Assembly (NCBI RefSeq): GCF_000348985.1
Contig: NC_035930.1
Location: 248,001-312,000, forward strand
DNA length: 64,000 nt
Direction of reading: 5' to 3'
DNA from: Huiozyma naganishii CBS 8797
Taxonomy: Eukaryota; Ascomycota; Saccharomycetes; Saccharomycetales; Saccharomycetaceae
The position numbers and the translations under genes are program-made. This document shows, piece by piece, positions 1-9,541 of this stretch. Position 1 is the first letter of the stretch, and each line of letters starts with the position of its first letter. The notes beneath the pieces are model-generated. The model saw only the letters and a program-made list of their open reading frames with translations. It ran no database searches and was not told where the DNA came from.

Positions 1-231
1 TCTCTTGATTCTCTCCTTCTCTCTCTCAGTAGCCAGCGTTTTCGCAACAATACTTTCAGCTCTGGTGAACTTCTTCTTGTTCTTCTGTCTCAATTTGGCA
101 GCCTCTTCCTGTCTCTTCTTCGCAAGCTGCTGCTTCTCGATTCTAATCCTGTCAGCATGTCTTCTCTTACGCAGAAGAATTTCAGGCGTAGAGTTCAATG
201 GAGTGTTGGCTGTTGAAGTAGGAGCAACCAT
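1..231 (-). CDS. RLP7: RLP7, ribosome biogenesis protein (N-terminal 77 codons; 3' end off window)
   Basis: The minus strand reads from an ATG at 229-231 to the window edge without a stop, giving 77 residues. The start ([20 protein letters not shown]) and the following basic stretch with [12 protein letters not shown] and EKERIKR match the N-terminus of yeast Rlp7, a ribosomal protein uL30-like factor. From family knowledge, Rlp7 acts in the nucleolus in 60S maturation, around ITS2 processing of pre-rRNA. The frame is strongly Lys/Arg rich, as expected for an rRNA-binding extension. The gene is divergent from RFX1; its upstream region carries PAC and RRPE motifs typical of ribosome-biogenesis genes. 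An ordinary ribosomal protein L7 is less likely because the [12 protein letters not shown] segment fits Rlp7 better. The C-terminal uL30 fold is not visible here. Confidence 0.88.
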   Translation of the reverse strand, partial: MVAPTSTANTPLNSTPEILLRKRRHADRIRIEKQQLAKKRQEEAAKLRQKNKKKFTRAESIVAKTLATEREKERIKR

Positions 232-333
232 TGTTAACTTGTTCAACGATTTGTATCTGTTAGTGTACAAAAAACAGAGCCACTAACTTGTACCAAGATG
301 TAACAACAATTATACGCCTATACAGCTCATCTC

Positions 334-371
334 ATCTCATCGCTTTACATGCTCTGAAATGAAAATTTTCA
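334..371 (-). promoter_or_regulatory. PAC and RRPE motifs upstream of RLP7
   Basis: Reading toward RLP7 on the minus strand, GCGATGAGAT (334-343) matches the PAC element, and the palindrome TGAAAATTTTCA (360-371) matches RRPE. These are about 100-140 bp upstream of the RLP7 ATG. The two motifs are known to mark the ribosome-biogenesis regulon (PAC is bound by Dot6/Tod6, RRPE by Stb3). The motifs are seen directly; their use here is inferred. Confidence 0.7.
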
Positions 372-471
372 TATTTTTCAGAAAAAAAGAAACAAAGAAA
401 ATTCAAATCACTTTGAACGAAAATGATTTTTTCCCTTTTTCGCCTATTTCCGTTTTGGGACGTTTTTTTCG

Positions 472-501
472 ATTGCAATGACAACGCGTTGCTATGCGGA
501 A
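472..501. promoter_or_regulatory. Two opposed X-box-like (Rfx1/Crt1) sites in the RLP7-RFX1 intergenic region
   Basis: ATTGCAATGACAAC (472-485, plus strand) agrees with the yeast X-box (about ATCGCCATGGCAAC) at most positions, including the conserved CAAC end. A second, weaker site lies on the minus strand at 488-501, ending in AGCAAC. Both are about 450 bp upstream of the RFX1 ATG. S. cerevisiae Rfx1/Crt1 is known to repress its own gene through X-boxes, so autoregulation is a reasonable inference. The rest of the 232-943 gap shows only T-rich promoter-like sequence. Confidence 0.5.
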
Positions 502-943
502 TTCCACCGACACTCTTCGTTAAAACTGCTTTTAACGGTCCCGCAGTCGCAGTGGAGGTCGACCTGTTCCTCCTCTTGAAACGTTTCCGAAAGCATATTC
601 TCTGTTTATGTTGACTTAGAATCGTGCTCGAGCTTATTTTTACGGAACACAGAACAGCTGGTCAGGTTTCTATGCTAATTTTTCTAAGTCAACGGTATAG
701 TGTACTTTTTTTCCTCTATTCTTTCCTCATTTCGTTTGCCTTGCTGACAATATTAAACTAGAAGAGGTACTACTAGGATTTCTGTCTCTGTCTGTGTCTA
801 TTTGTGTTCTTTTTTTTCGCTGGAGGCGAACTTCTAAATCATTCACTGCGAAAAATTGATCCTAAATTTGACCTTTCGACCTGCATTATTATAGAAGACA
901 ATTATTGCTAATCAAGAACAACAACAACCCAAGTTACTGTACA

Positions 944-3364
944 ATGTCCAGAGAAGGTATCAATGCTGGCAATGATGCTACTGCTGCTGGTCTCTCTAAG
1001 TTAACCACATCGTCAAGTCCTAATTTACAAAAGGCTTCACCTATATATGATCTACTGCATTCCAATGGCAGCAGCAGTAATAATAAGGGCAAAGTGACAC
1101 AATTGTCGAATAGTTCTGCAAAACCAGCAAATATTCTGTCTACACAGAGTCTCACACCAAGCGGAGCGTTATCAGTACAGTCGTTAAAGCAAAATGCCGC
1201 TTTGCTGAATGAACCACTAATACCACACCTGCAAAAATCGCACTCAACGTCATTGGCTGCCATTGAAAAAAGCTCATCAAACAATAATGGCGAAAATAAC
1301 AGTTTACCTAACTTACCGGATATACTTGCCAATACGACACACAACTATACGGTGAATTTGCCAGAACTGTCCACCACGAACAAATTCAACCACCACCTGC
1401 CATTATTGAATAGATCAGAATCGATGTTCCCATCAACACAGTATCGCACCGCCGTAAACTCTCCACTGACACAGAAAAGGTCTTACTCACATCTAACTGC
1501 CACCGATACTTCCACTACGGCGTCGCCTGATCGGAATGAAGAAACAGGAATGAAGAAACTGTCAATGCTACCCAAAACAGAGGATAGAGAACCTCCACCT
1601 GCTGTTGCTGCGGCAGATGAATCTTACATTCAGACGGCCACGGAAGACGAAGCAACTCAAGGGAAGGAGAAGAGGATGAAAACTGGCAACCATTTAATCG
1701 CAAGAAGAAACACGCAAGAAATGATTGCCAAATCCATAGCAGAGAAACACTTAGCCATTCCCATCTCAGAATACGCTGAGGTGGTGAAAAAATCAGAACT
1801 GGAGGTGGCTAACATGGATCCACAATCGGTCTCCAAATCAACCTTGCAGACAGCAGAGCAAAGCAAGGAAAGAGAGAGGCAGATATTTGCTCTTCTCTGG
1901 CTGATGAAAAACTGTGAATCAAAACACGACAGTTATGTTCCTCGCGGGAGGATATTTGCCCAGTATGCGTCGTCCTGTTCCCAAAACGAATTGAAGCCCC
2001 TTTCGCAGGCGTCGTTGGGGAAATTGATCCGAACTGTGTTCCCTGATCTGACCACAAGAAGACTGGGAACAAGAGGACAATCAAAGTATCATTACTGTGG
2101 ACTGAAATTGATTACCGATGAGGGAGAAGACGCTGATGACAGTGTGGGACAACTGTTCAGTAATAAGGGTAGTATCGGTATCAAACGCGAAAGAACGGAT
2201 AACCAGAATACCAGAAACTTAGCGTACCTTGACGATATGGAGATAGGGAAGTCAGAGAACGTTTCTTCGAAGGGTTCCCGCGCTGCCTCCCCTATCACAA
2301 TACCACGAGCATCAGAGGACAGGGCTTACTCTCTAGCAAGAGAAAACTCTTTTAATAGAAAAAAGGTTACAGAGAACGGCAGACATGTTGCAGGGGGTCA
2401 TCCAAACTTTTTATTCCTAACAAACATCCTCACTTCTGTGTTCGACAATAGTGAAATTAATTCTCCCAACTATAAACTGACCTTGCCTTCAATTACAAAC
2501 AATATTATAGCGAAGATCAACAGTCAAAGAGAAACTGATATAGACATGGACACTGTCTCCTCTCTCGAATCACTCTATCATGCATATTGCAATGGCATTT
2601 TTGAGAACACCAAGTTTTTCAAGTTCGATTTACTGTCGCAGCACCTCCACATGCTCAGTTCTGGATCAGTTTCCCCTCAAATTTTTGACCTTTACACTTC
2701 TAAGGAGTTGAAGCAATGGATACATGAATGTGACATGATAACACATGTAGCAGTGGTTAAGCATCTGTCAAATTTGGTGATAAACCACAATAATGTCACA
2801 GACAATACAATTTGCAAGCTGGAAAACCTTGTGACCTCTTATTCAGACCGTGTAGTCAAGTCTACTTACGGTTTACCCACAGGATTAATTGACTCAAAAA
2901 TCGCCATTCTAAAACAGTTTACGACATTGCTGAAAATGTTACTGAAATTATTGAGATTTATCACAGGATTTGTGACAAGTTACGGCTCTTTTAAGGAAGG
3001 TATGGGAAGAGATTGGGCTACTATTGTCAATTTGAATGACATCCTAGAGATGGTTACCGCAAACTCCACACACCAAGATACGATCAAACTAATCAAAGAG
3101 CATATTTCGACGATGACAGCGACGTTTCTACACGACGAGGGTCCAAACTCGCTGAACAATGTGATCATATCTTTATTAAAATTTATTTCAGATTCGAGAT
3201 TACCGGCATCCGAACTGATAGACAGCTACGTTAGATTCACGAATGCATTGATTGGGGATATTTCCCTCAAATCGACAGAGAATCTACTACCTTGGTTGTT
3301 CTTCAACAATATAACTGTTCAGTTGTTCAACTATTCATTCGAGGTTACAAAATTCCTTTCTTGA
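944..3364 (+). CDS. RFX1: RFX1/CRT1, RFX-family transcriptional repressor
   Basis: This is an 806-residue protein counted from the ATG at 944; the frame extends 13 codons upstream only through a TTG. A winged-helix RFX DNA-binding domain lies at about residues 310-386, with FALLWLMKNCE, VPRGRIFAQY, LGKLIRTVFPDLTTRRLGTR and SKYHYCG. The N-terminal third is low-complexity Ser/Asn/Thr, and the C-terminal half is a helical region as in yeast Rfx1. Length is close to the S. cerevisiae protein (811). In yeast Rfx1 recruits Ssn6-Tup1 to X-boxes of DNA-damage genes such as the RNR genes and is relieved by the Mec1-Rad53-Dun1 pathway. It sits next to CBF5 as in S. cerevisiae (YLR176C-YLR175W). The promoter has X-box-like sites, consistent with autoregulation. 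Confidence 0.93.
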   Translation: MSREGINAGNDATAAGLSKLTTSSSPNLQKASPIYDLLHSNGSSSNNKGKVTQLSNSSAKPANILSTQSLTPSGALSVQSLKQNAALLNEPLIPHLQKSHSTSLAAIEKSSSNNNGENNSLPNLPDILANTTHNYTVNLPELSTTNKFNHHLPLLNRSESMFPSTQYRTAVNSPLTQKRSYSHLTATDTSTTASPDRNEETGMKKLSMLPKTEDREPPPAVAAADESYIQTATEDEATQGKEKRMKTGNHLIARRNTQEMIAKSIAEKHLAIPISEYAEVVKKSELEVANMDPQSVSKSTLQTAEQSKERERQIFALLWLMKNCESKHDSYVPRGRIFAQYASSCSQNELKPLSQASLGKLIRTVFPDLTTRRLGTRGQSKYHYCGLKLITDEGEDADDSVGQLFSNKGSIGIKRERTDNQNTRNLAYLDDMEIGKSENVSSKGSRAASPITIPRASEDRAYSLARENSFNRKKVTENGRHVAGGHPNFLFLTNILTSVFDNSEINSPNYKLTLPSITNNIIAKINSQRETDIDMDTVSSLESLYHAYCNGIFENTKFFKFDLLSQHLHMLSSGSVSPQIFDLYTSKELKQWIHECDMITHVAVVKHLSNLVINHNNVTDNTICKLENLVTSYSDRVVKSTYGLPTGLIDSKIAILKQFTTLLKMLLKLLRFITGFVTSYGSFKEGMGRDWATIVNLNDILEMVTANSTHQDTIKLIKEHISTMTATFLHDEGPNSLNNVIISLLKFISDSRLPASELIDSYVRFTNALIGDISLKSTENLLPWLFFNNITVQLFNYSFEVTKFLS

Positions 3365-3723
3365 TTGTGCATACCAGCCAAAGGTTGGAAATTTCATAAG
3401 TCATAACAGAATATACTATCATATAACATTGTATTACAAGACGGTTCTGTTTATTATGCTGTTACAACACATCACCTCTATTCAAATAGGACTCTGGATA
3501 GCTTGTGGTGTTTAGAGACTGGAGGTGTGGTCAGCAATTTCCAGAAGTATGAAATGATATGTTTTCAGGTTTCGTATGTAGTGGAAGTACAGATAGGAAC
3601 GTGAGTAACGCATAATTTTCCTTTACCATGCTACATGCATGAGTCAATTAATTTGTACAATCTTTGAACTCTGTGTTTAGGTAAAAGAAATTAGCAACTG
3701 CCTGTTTTAAAAACGAACAATGC

Positions 3724-3952
3724 TGTTGAACCAGGTACTTCATGTACTTGTCTCTCTTCTCTTCTGGGCTCATTGTACTCATATTTTACCCAAATAATCT
3801 GTCATTCTTCTTGCCTTCTACATAACAGCTCATCTATGAGAGACTAGCACACTAGTCTCTTTTTCTATACACGCGGTTCAGAAGTAATCACAACCTGTGT
3901 CTAGTGAAGACTTTTATGTCACTCTTTACTAAGCTTCACTTGACGCTCAACA
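3724..3952 (+). mobile_element. Solo LTR (229 bp), Ty-type, with perfect target-site duplication
   Basis: The element starts TGTTGAACC and ends GCTCAACA, so it has TG...CA termini with a six-base inverted end (TGTTGA/TCAACA). It is flanked on both sides by the same five bases, AATGC (3719-3723 and 3953-3957), a clean target-site duplication. A closely related copy of identical length lies in the opposite orientation at 47580-47808. No gag or pol lies beside it, so it is a solo LTR left by LTR-LTR recombination. It is about 77 bp beyond the 3' end of the tRNA-Ile gene. The strand given is that of the TGTTGAACC reading and is arbitrary, because the transcription direction of the parent element is unknown. 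Confidence 0.88.
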
Positions 3953-4028
3953 AATGCCCTGCTGCTAATTCAGTGGCATCGCACTAACATCTAGCGTAAA
4001 GCGGTATGCTTTTCAAGCTGGAAAAAAA

Positions 4029-4102
4029 TGGTCTCTAGCAGGATCGAACTGCTGATCCCCGCGTTATTAGCACGGTGCCTTAACCAACTGGGCCAAGAGA
4101 CC
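4029..4102 (-). tRNA. tRNA-Ile (anticodon AAU)
   Basis: The minus strand reads GGTCTCTTGGCCCAGTTGG at the 5' end, then an anticodon loop GCTAATAAC with anticodon AAT, a T-arm containing GTTCGATCC, and a GAGACC acceptor end with discriminator A. It is 74 nt, without intron, and nearly identical to S. cerevisiae tRNA-Ile(AAU). A run of seven T on the minus strand (A-run at 4022-4028) directly follows and serves as the Pol III terminator. A and B boxes are intact, so the gene looks functional. Confidence 0.96.
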
Positions 4103-5550
4103 TTTGAATACTTTTTTATAATATATGAGACCAGGAATAAGACACACGTGACTCGGAGATGCGGTCCAATGTCCTGGACGCAGGACATGGGATCATAAAG
4201 CATTGTGAACATTAACTAGAGAGCTCGACGGAGGGCAGACTAGGAGATGGTTGCTACACCTTTCGAATCAGTTTACCGTGGGTGGGCGCCTCGAGACAAA
4301 CATAAGCACCCAAAAGGTGACTATACCCCAATAAGATACTAGTCACCAAAATGATAGAGACCAAAAGGATAAGGACACATAGTAACACAAAAGTGAAAGC
4401 GAGGAGATCAGGAAAGAGAAAGAACCTTCTGGAGAACCATACGAGCCATCCAGAAATAAAAGTATAAAAAGGGCAAGACCTTGCAAGATTTGAAATGGAG
4501 TTGGGAAGAAGTTATATTCTAGCTTAGAACTAAACAGAAGAATAATTACTATATAAATCAATTCATAGGTAAGAATAGCATATCTTACATTTTGAAAAAA
4601 TAGCTGTTCCTTATGAGTAGCAGAATTAAATGCGTAGGATTCTCACATTTGATATTGTTTGTCCTTTTTTGTTGGAGATTACAAGCCCAAACCCTATAAT
4701 TGTTCTTGAGATAAGTACATTTTTGTCTCACGTGAAAATGGAGAATTGTCACAACAGTATTTTTCACTGGAAAAATATATTGGAAGATATCTCTAAATAG
4801 TATTATGTGCACTACATAGTTCTGTTTAGAGAAGCCGATACAGTTTTCATATAAGTCCCATCGCCTTGTGATGATGAATCCCGTCAGCGACCAGTAAACT
4901 CTTACGTACCTTAGAGTTTACTCAAAACATTAATTATCATCAGCGCTATCTTACATTTTGAAAAAGAAACGCAATTTATACTTTTATTTATGAAATGAGT
5001 TACGACGTGTTTAAGTTTCATTCAATTTCAAGGTAAGTCATCAGATGCACACTCCATTACATGAAGATGTAAACCTTTGTTATTGGAAACTAATTTTTTT
5101 TAGGAAAGAATCGTGTTAAACTGATTTTGTTAAGCAATGGGCATAATCAGCAGCAATCAGAATAGTTTTAAATATCGAATAACAACATTACTAGCAAACC
5201 CTGTCGTATTTTTTTGGGAGCTGAAAAACTGCTGATTGTTCCCATTTACGTGAATGTTGAAATAGTGTTTGTTTCTTCGACTACCATTATATCATGTATG
5301 TCACTATGTTACCACCAGTATTCAAATATGTTCTAAAAATTTCCAACTACTATTCGATCCCAAGTTATATCCGCTTTACGTTCACTATACCTGAACTAAA
5401 TTTGTGAATAGCCTAGTGACTTGATCTTAAATTCTTTTTTAGTGTTTAAAATACAATACAGAAATATAATAATATGGTGAAAGTTGTATGCTTTGTTCAG
5501 AGCACACGAATTGTGAAAAATAAAATGAGATGGAATGGGGAATGCGATGC
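4103..5550. other. 1.4 kb gene-free region between tRNA-Ile and CBF5
   Basis: No coding sequence is recognisable. It contains a perfect 10-bp inverted repeat with a 10-nt loop (4893-4902 and 4913-4922, AGTAAACTCT/AGAGTTTACT) and an exact 19-bp direct repeat TATCTTACATTTTGAAAAA at 4581-4599 and 4947-4965. The tRNA and LTR next door suggest that part of it may be old retroelement debris, but I could not match it to a known LTR. The 3' UTR of CBF5 lies in the right-hand end. Confidence 0.5.
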
Positions 5551-6993
5551 CTATTTCTTGGATTTCTTCTTCTTCTTTTCCTCACCATCATCCTCGGCCT
5601 TTCTCTTCTTCTCCTTCTTCTCCTTCTTCTCTTTCTTCTCCTTCTTTTCATCCTTGTCCTTCTTTTCCTTCTTTTCCTTCTTTTCAGCCTTGTCCTCCTT
5701 CTTCTCCTTCTTCTCTTTTTTCTCCTTCTTTTCAACCTTCTCCTCTTCCGGTTTCTTCGACTCAACTTCCTTAATCAAAGGTGTGGTGGATTCTGAAGTT
5801 GGGGCCTCTGTCTTGCCTTCGTTTTTCTCCAAAGAAACGTACAATTTCTTCCAGTCCTCTGGCGTACTCTCGTTCAAACGACCGTACTTGTCTAATTTAC
5901 CGTCGGCCTTCATCTGCTTCTTCTTTTGGGCGATTGGACCCAACCCCCATCTTCTTGGGTACAAATCTCTCTCCATGATACATCTCTTGACAGTAGCAAC
6001 GACGCCGTGGTCACAGGTGGCCAAGTCGACAGTAGCCATCTGGGCGATGGCAACGGCAATGGCCTCACCCTTGGTGGTGATCAAGACCACTTCGTCGTAC
6101 AACTCAATACCGTCCTCGTAACGTAGCAGACCTGGGATCATCAACTTGGCACCGTAACAGACAGCGTTGACGGCGGAATCCTTGACGACGATTCTCTTGT
6201 AGCCGACCAGTAAGGTCTCTAGCGGCTTAATGATGTTTCTCAAGTATGTTTCGTCTCTCGTGTTGTCGTACACCCATTGGGCATCCAAGACGTCATGCAA
6301 AGTTACCATCTCGTCGTTTTCACTTAGAGCACCGGATCTAACACGACGTAGTTCCTGCATGTGACCACCGACACCTAGCAACATACCCAAATGAACACAC
6401 AAAGTTCTCATGTAGGTCCCTGCCTCACAGGAGGCCCAGAAAACACCCAAGTTTCTCTTGTTGTCGAATTCAATTAGATTCGAGTCGTAAATGGTACGTA
6501 CTCTCAATTGTCTCTTAACGGCGGAGATTAAAGGTGGTCTTTGGAAAAGGGCACCGGTCAGCGTCTCCAACTGGCGACCAAGGTCCTTCTCGTCCTTCAA
6601 AGCGTCGTGCAATCTGACAATACACACGTACTCCTTCCCTGCACCTTGCTGGGACTTGACCAGTCTCGTGGCTCTGTCAATACAAACGATCAAACAACCA
6701 GTGACCTTTGGATCCAACGTACCGGAGTGACCGGTCTTCTCGCAACGCAAGATACGTTTGATCCAGGCGACAACCTCGTGAGAGGATGGGTTCGATGGCT
6801 TATCCAGGTTGATAACACCGGAAGAGATGTACGACTTCAAGTCTCTTTTCAATGGCGAAGAACCCGCTGGGATCGGAGTGTAGTGTCCGCTTCTGACAAG
6901 CAACTTGTCGTAGTTCTTCAAAAGAAGTGGCCATTCGGACGTGTTCGCAACAGCGCCGGAGTCTTCTGGCTTGATAACGTGATCCTTCGACAT
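5551..6993 (-). CDS. CBF5: CBF5, H/ACA snoRNP pseudouridine synthase (dyskerin family)
   Basis: A 480-residue protein starting at an ATG (6991-6993), against 483 in S. cerevisiae. It shows the TruB-type catalytic motif [12 protein letters not shown] with catalytic Asp at residue 94, followed by a PUA-domain region (about residues 265-340) and a long Lys/Glu/Asp C-terminal tail built of KKE/KKD repeats. In yeast Cbf5 works in the nucleolus with Nop10, Nhp2 and Gar1, guided by H/ACA snoRNAs to pseudouridylate rRNA and snRNA. The DNA of the tail (about 5560-5760) is a CTT-rich near-microsatellite that produces long spurious open frames on the other strand. The gene is upstream-flanked by PAC and RRPE motifs and is a neighbour of RFX1 and IDP2 as in S. 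cerevisiae. Confidence 0.97.
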   Translation of the reverse strand: MSKDHVIKPEDSGAVANTSEWPLLLKNYDKLLVRSGHYTPIPAGSSPLKRDLKSYISSGVINLDKPSNPSSHEVVAWIKRILRCEKTGHSGTLDPKVTGCLIVCIDRATRLVKSQQGAGKEYVCIVRLHDALKDEKDLGRQLETLTGALFQRPPLISAVKRQLRVRTIYDSNLIEFDNKRNLGVFWASCEAGTYMRTLCVHLGMLLGVGGHMQELRRVRSGALSENDEMVTLHDVLDAQWVYDNTRDETYLRNIIKPLETLLVGYKRIVVKDSAVNAVCYGAKLMIPGLLRYEDGIELYDEVVLITTKGEAIAVAIAQMATVDLATCDHGVVATVKRCIMERDLYPRRWGLGPIAQKKKQMKADGKLDKYGRLNESTPEDWKKLYVSLEKNEGKTEAPTSESTTPLIKEVESKKPEEEKVEKKEKKEKKEKKEDKAEKKEKKEKKDKDEKKEKKEKKEKKEKKRKAEDDGEEKKKKKSKK

Positions 6994-7088
6994 GTGTACT
7001 GTTGGGTGTGCGGTTGCCTAACTTAGCGTTGAGTGAACTCAGTCTATGCACCAAACTTGTACCAACGTTAACGCCTATGTCTTCAAAG

Positions 7089-7127
7089 CTCATCGAGAAA
7101 AAAAAAAAGTTTCAGTGAAAAATTTTC
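7089..7127 (-). promoter_or_regulatory. PAC and RRPE motifs upstream of CBF5
   Basis: On the minus strand CGATGAG (7089-7095) matches the PAC core. The plus-strand text TGAAAAATTTTC (7116-7127) matches RRPE. They lie 95-135 bp upstream of the CBF5 ATG, the usual window for these elements. The rest of 6994-7477 holds only the IDP2 3' flank and T- or A-rich promoter sequence. Confidence 0.68.
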
Positions 7128-7477
7128 CTGATATTTTTCACTTCGTTAAAAGACACCAAAAAACCGGGTAACGGCATCGCTTGAGGACGGTACCAGACAG
7201 TCAAGAGGGATGCCCATCAGGATTGGGGTCTGCAACTGCCAGCAGGGCGAGGGGAACAGTGTTTTAATGAATGAAAGTTGGTGTTTGTGTGCCAAGAAGT
7301 ATTTTTGCTTGGTATATGGTATAGACAAATGGTGCCAAAGACAATAAATAAAGAGCATACACATACACACTCTCATCAGATATGAGGTGGAGGAAAAGAA
7401 AAGAGAGAACTAAAGGATATGAGAATATTACCACCAAACGGGAACGCAGCTAGCAAGAGGACGAAAAAAAAATTCGT

Positions 7478-8716
7478 CTAGTAATGCCAAGTCTTGATCA
7501 GTCTTTGTTCGACAGCGTCAATAAATTCCTCCGTAGTGACGTAGGAAGCCCTGTCGGTCTTCCCCAAAATAAGCGCCAGGTCCTTTGTCATTTTGTTGTC
7601 GATATCGACCGTGTCGATGGTCGCCCTTTCGACAGCCTCACCGAATTTGACAACATCTGGAGTCCCGTCCACTTTCCCTCTTTGGATGATCCCCCTGGTC
7701 CAAGCGAAAATGGAGGCAATCGAATTCGTCGAGGTCTCTTTACCCTGCTGTTGTTGTCTGTAATGTCTCGTCACTGTCCCGTGTGCAGCCTCACTCTCAA
7801 AAGTTTTCCCATCGGGGGTAATCAACACGGAGGTCATCAACCCAAGGGACCCAAACCCCTGTGCGACGATATCTGATTGCACGTCCCCATCGTAGTTCTT
7901 CATTGCGATGATGTACCCACCACTCGATTTCAACATTTGTGCAACCATATCGTCGATCAGTCTGTGTTCGTACCAGATCCCCAATTCCTCGAACTTCTCC
8001 TTGTACTCCCTCTCGTACATACCTTCGAAGATATCCTTGAACATCCCGTCGTACTTCTTCAAGATGGTGTTCTTGGTCGTCGAGTACAGCGGCATCTTAC
8101 GCTCCACCGCAAGTTGGAACGACGCCTTCGCAAACCCCTCGATGGACTCCTTCGTGTTGTACATGACCATGGCGACACCACCGTCCCTAGGGTAATGGTA
8201 CACATCCAGGGACAAAGTCTCCTCCTCCGGGTTATCTGGCTCGAACACGAGCTTCAACTTACCCGCGGACTTGACCACCGTGTCTGTGGCCTTGTACTGA
8301 TCCCCGAAAGCGTGCCTCCCGATAATAATCGGGTCAACCCACTGTGGGACCAGCCGTGGGATCTTGGGGATTATAATTGGTTCTCTAAACACGGTACCGC
8401 CTAGTATGTTCCTGATTGTCCCGTTGGGGGACTTCCACATCTCGTGAAGGTGGAATTCTTTGACACGCGCCTCATCTGGCGTGATGGTCGCACATTTCAC
8501 AGCAACACCGTACTTCAAAGTAGCCTCTGCGGAATCCGTGGTCACTTTGTCCCCGGTCTTATCACGGTGCTCGATCCCCAAATCGAAATACTTCAAATCG
8601 ACGTCCAGATAGGGGAGGACCAGTTTCTCTCTGATCAGATGCCAAATGATCCGGGTCTGTTCGTCCCCGTCCATTTCGACGATCGGGTTCTTAACTTTAA
8701 CCTTCGTGACAGCCAT
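7478..8716 (-). CDS. IDP2: NADP-dependent isocitrate dehydrogenase, cytosolic type (IDP2/IDP3 family)
   Basis: A 412-residue protein from the ATG at 8714-8716; an open seven-codon extension begins only at TTG and is not needed. The sequence [20 protein letters not shown] aligns with the start of yeast Idp2. Further signatures are [20 protein letters not shown], the [20 protein letters not shown] stretch and the [12 protein letters not shown] segment that binds cofactor and metal. It oxidises isocitrate to 2-oxoglutarate with NADP. There is no mitochondrial presequence, and the C-terminus (TWHY) is not a peroxisomal PTS1, so it should be cytosolic like Idp2. In S. cerevisiae the duplicate IDP3 is peroxisomal; only this copy is visible here. 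The upstream region carries a CSRE-like site and three CACGTG boxes. Confidence 0.93.
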   Translation of the reverse strand: MAVTKVKVKNPIVEMDGDEQTRIIWHLIREKLVLPYLDVDLKYFDLGIEHRDKTGDKVTTDSAEATLKYGVAVKCATITPDEARVKEFHLHEMWKSPNGTIRNILGGTVFREPIIIPKIPRLVPQWVDPIIIGRHAFGDQYKATDTVVKSAGKLKLVFEPDNPEEETLSLDVYHYPRDGGVAMVMYNTKESIEGFAKASFQLAVERKMPLYSTTKNTILKKYDGMFKDIFEGMYEREYKEKFEELGIWYEHRLIDDMVAQMLKSSGGYIIAMKNYDGDVQSDIVAQGFGSLGLMTSVLITPDGKTFESEAAHGTVTRHYRQQQQGKETSTNSIASIFAWTRGIIQRGKVDGTPDVVKFGEAVERATIDTVDIDNKMTKDLALILGKTDRASYVTTEEFIDAVEQRLIKTWHY

Positions 8717-8742
8717 CTTTCTATTGGAATGATACAATGCGT

Positions 8743-8860
8743 GGGGGGGGGGGAGTACGTCTCTTCAAACCAGAGATGCCACCAAACTACCTGACAGCGG
8801 AGAGATACATACACCTAAACACAAACATAATATATCCGTTTATATATATATATATATATA
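8743..8860. repeat. Homopolymer G11 and (TA)10 tracts in the IDP2 leader/promoter
   Basis: An uninterrupted run of eleven G (8743-8753; C on the IDP2 sense strand) lies 27 bp upstream of the IDP2 ATG. A (TA)10 tract (8841-8860) follows about 125 bp upstream of the ATG and could act as the TATA element. Both are length-variable sequence types. Confidence 0.75.
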
Positions 8861-9300
8861 CGGCAGTGTCAATAACAAAACGCACAGAACAGACGGCGAT
8901 CTTCTAAGAGACACGCGCTTCGAAAGACGACCCACACTACCCTCAGCTGTACTCTGCGCGTTACTACTACTGCCCTCGTGGGTCTCAGTGAGAACGGCGG
9001 TATCTGCCCATACAAAAGGGTCAAATTCGGAGTGTGCGAAGTACGTGCTGTTTTGCGGAGAAACCGGTTCTTACTGGGCGGTTATTGCTCCAGTTAGCGG
9101 TGTCGCTGCTGATTGGTCGGGGGGTGGTGTGGTGGTGGCGGGTGGTTCTCCGAGAACGCGGAGTTGGGTGTCTGCTGTGGCCGGACCAGCGGAGGCGCGG
9201 GACGCAGAACGCCGCTGAGGGTTAGGGCTTTGGGCGGGGCCAGAAACGCCCTTTTGCGAGAAATCGGGGTTGGTATTCTGGGTGTCTGGGTGTGCATTCC

Positions 9301-9354
9301 CGGACGAACGGAGGTATTTTTTGGGTCACGTGCGGATCACGTGCGGATCACGTG
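9301..9354 (-). promoter_or_regulatory. CSRE-like site plus three CACGTG boxes at 11-bp spacing, upstream of IDP2
   Basis: CGGACGAACGG (9301-9311) read on the minus strand is CCGTTCGTCCG, which fits the carbon-source-responsive element CCRTYSRNCCG bound by Cat8/Sip4. Next to it are three CACGTG palindromes at 9327-9332, 9338-9343 and 9349-9354, carried on a tandem 11-bp unit TCACGTGCGGA. CACGTG is bound by Cbf1/Pho4-type bHLH factors. The cluster is about 590-640 bp upstream of the IDP2 ATG and about 190 bp from the SSP120 stop. A second, one-mismatch CSRE-like site is at 9182-9192. Sites are seen directly; their function is inferred. Confidence 0.55.
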
Positions 9355-9541
9355 GGCACCGTGCCGAAATTTACATCAAAAACATGCACTCATACTTGTA
9401 TAGATGTATTCTTGTAGCGTAATCATATACATATTGGAATGAGTCCTATCTCTTAATGCAATGAGACATGAGACCGAGTCCCGGGCGGTTAATACGTAGG
9501 GACAACGGCTCTTCGTATGTAAATTGAGTGGATGGCGTCCT

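Noticed and set aside
5439..5796. Arg-rich and Leu/Ser-rich open frames around 5440-5800
   Set aside because: They are other-frame readings of the Lys/Glu repeat tail of CBF5.
9325..9354. Centromere CDEI (RTCACRTG) reading of the CACGTG array and of 22403-22412
   Set aside because: Neither is followed by a highly AT-rich CDEII of the right length or by a CDEIII with TTCCGAA.
9113..9403. Gly-rich frames in the IDP2 upstream region
   Set aside because: GC-rich promoter sequence gives chance open frames on both strands; no conserved motif or supported start.
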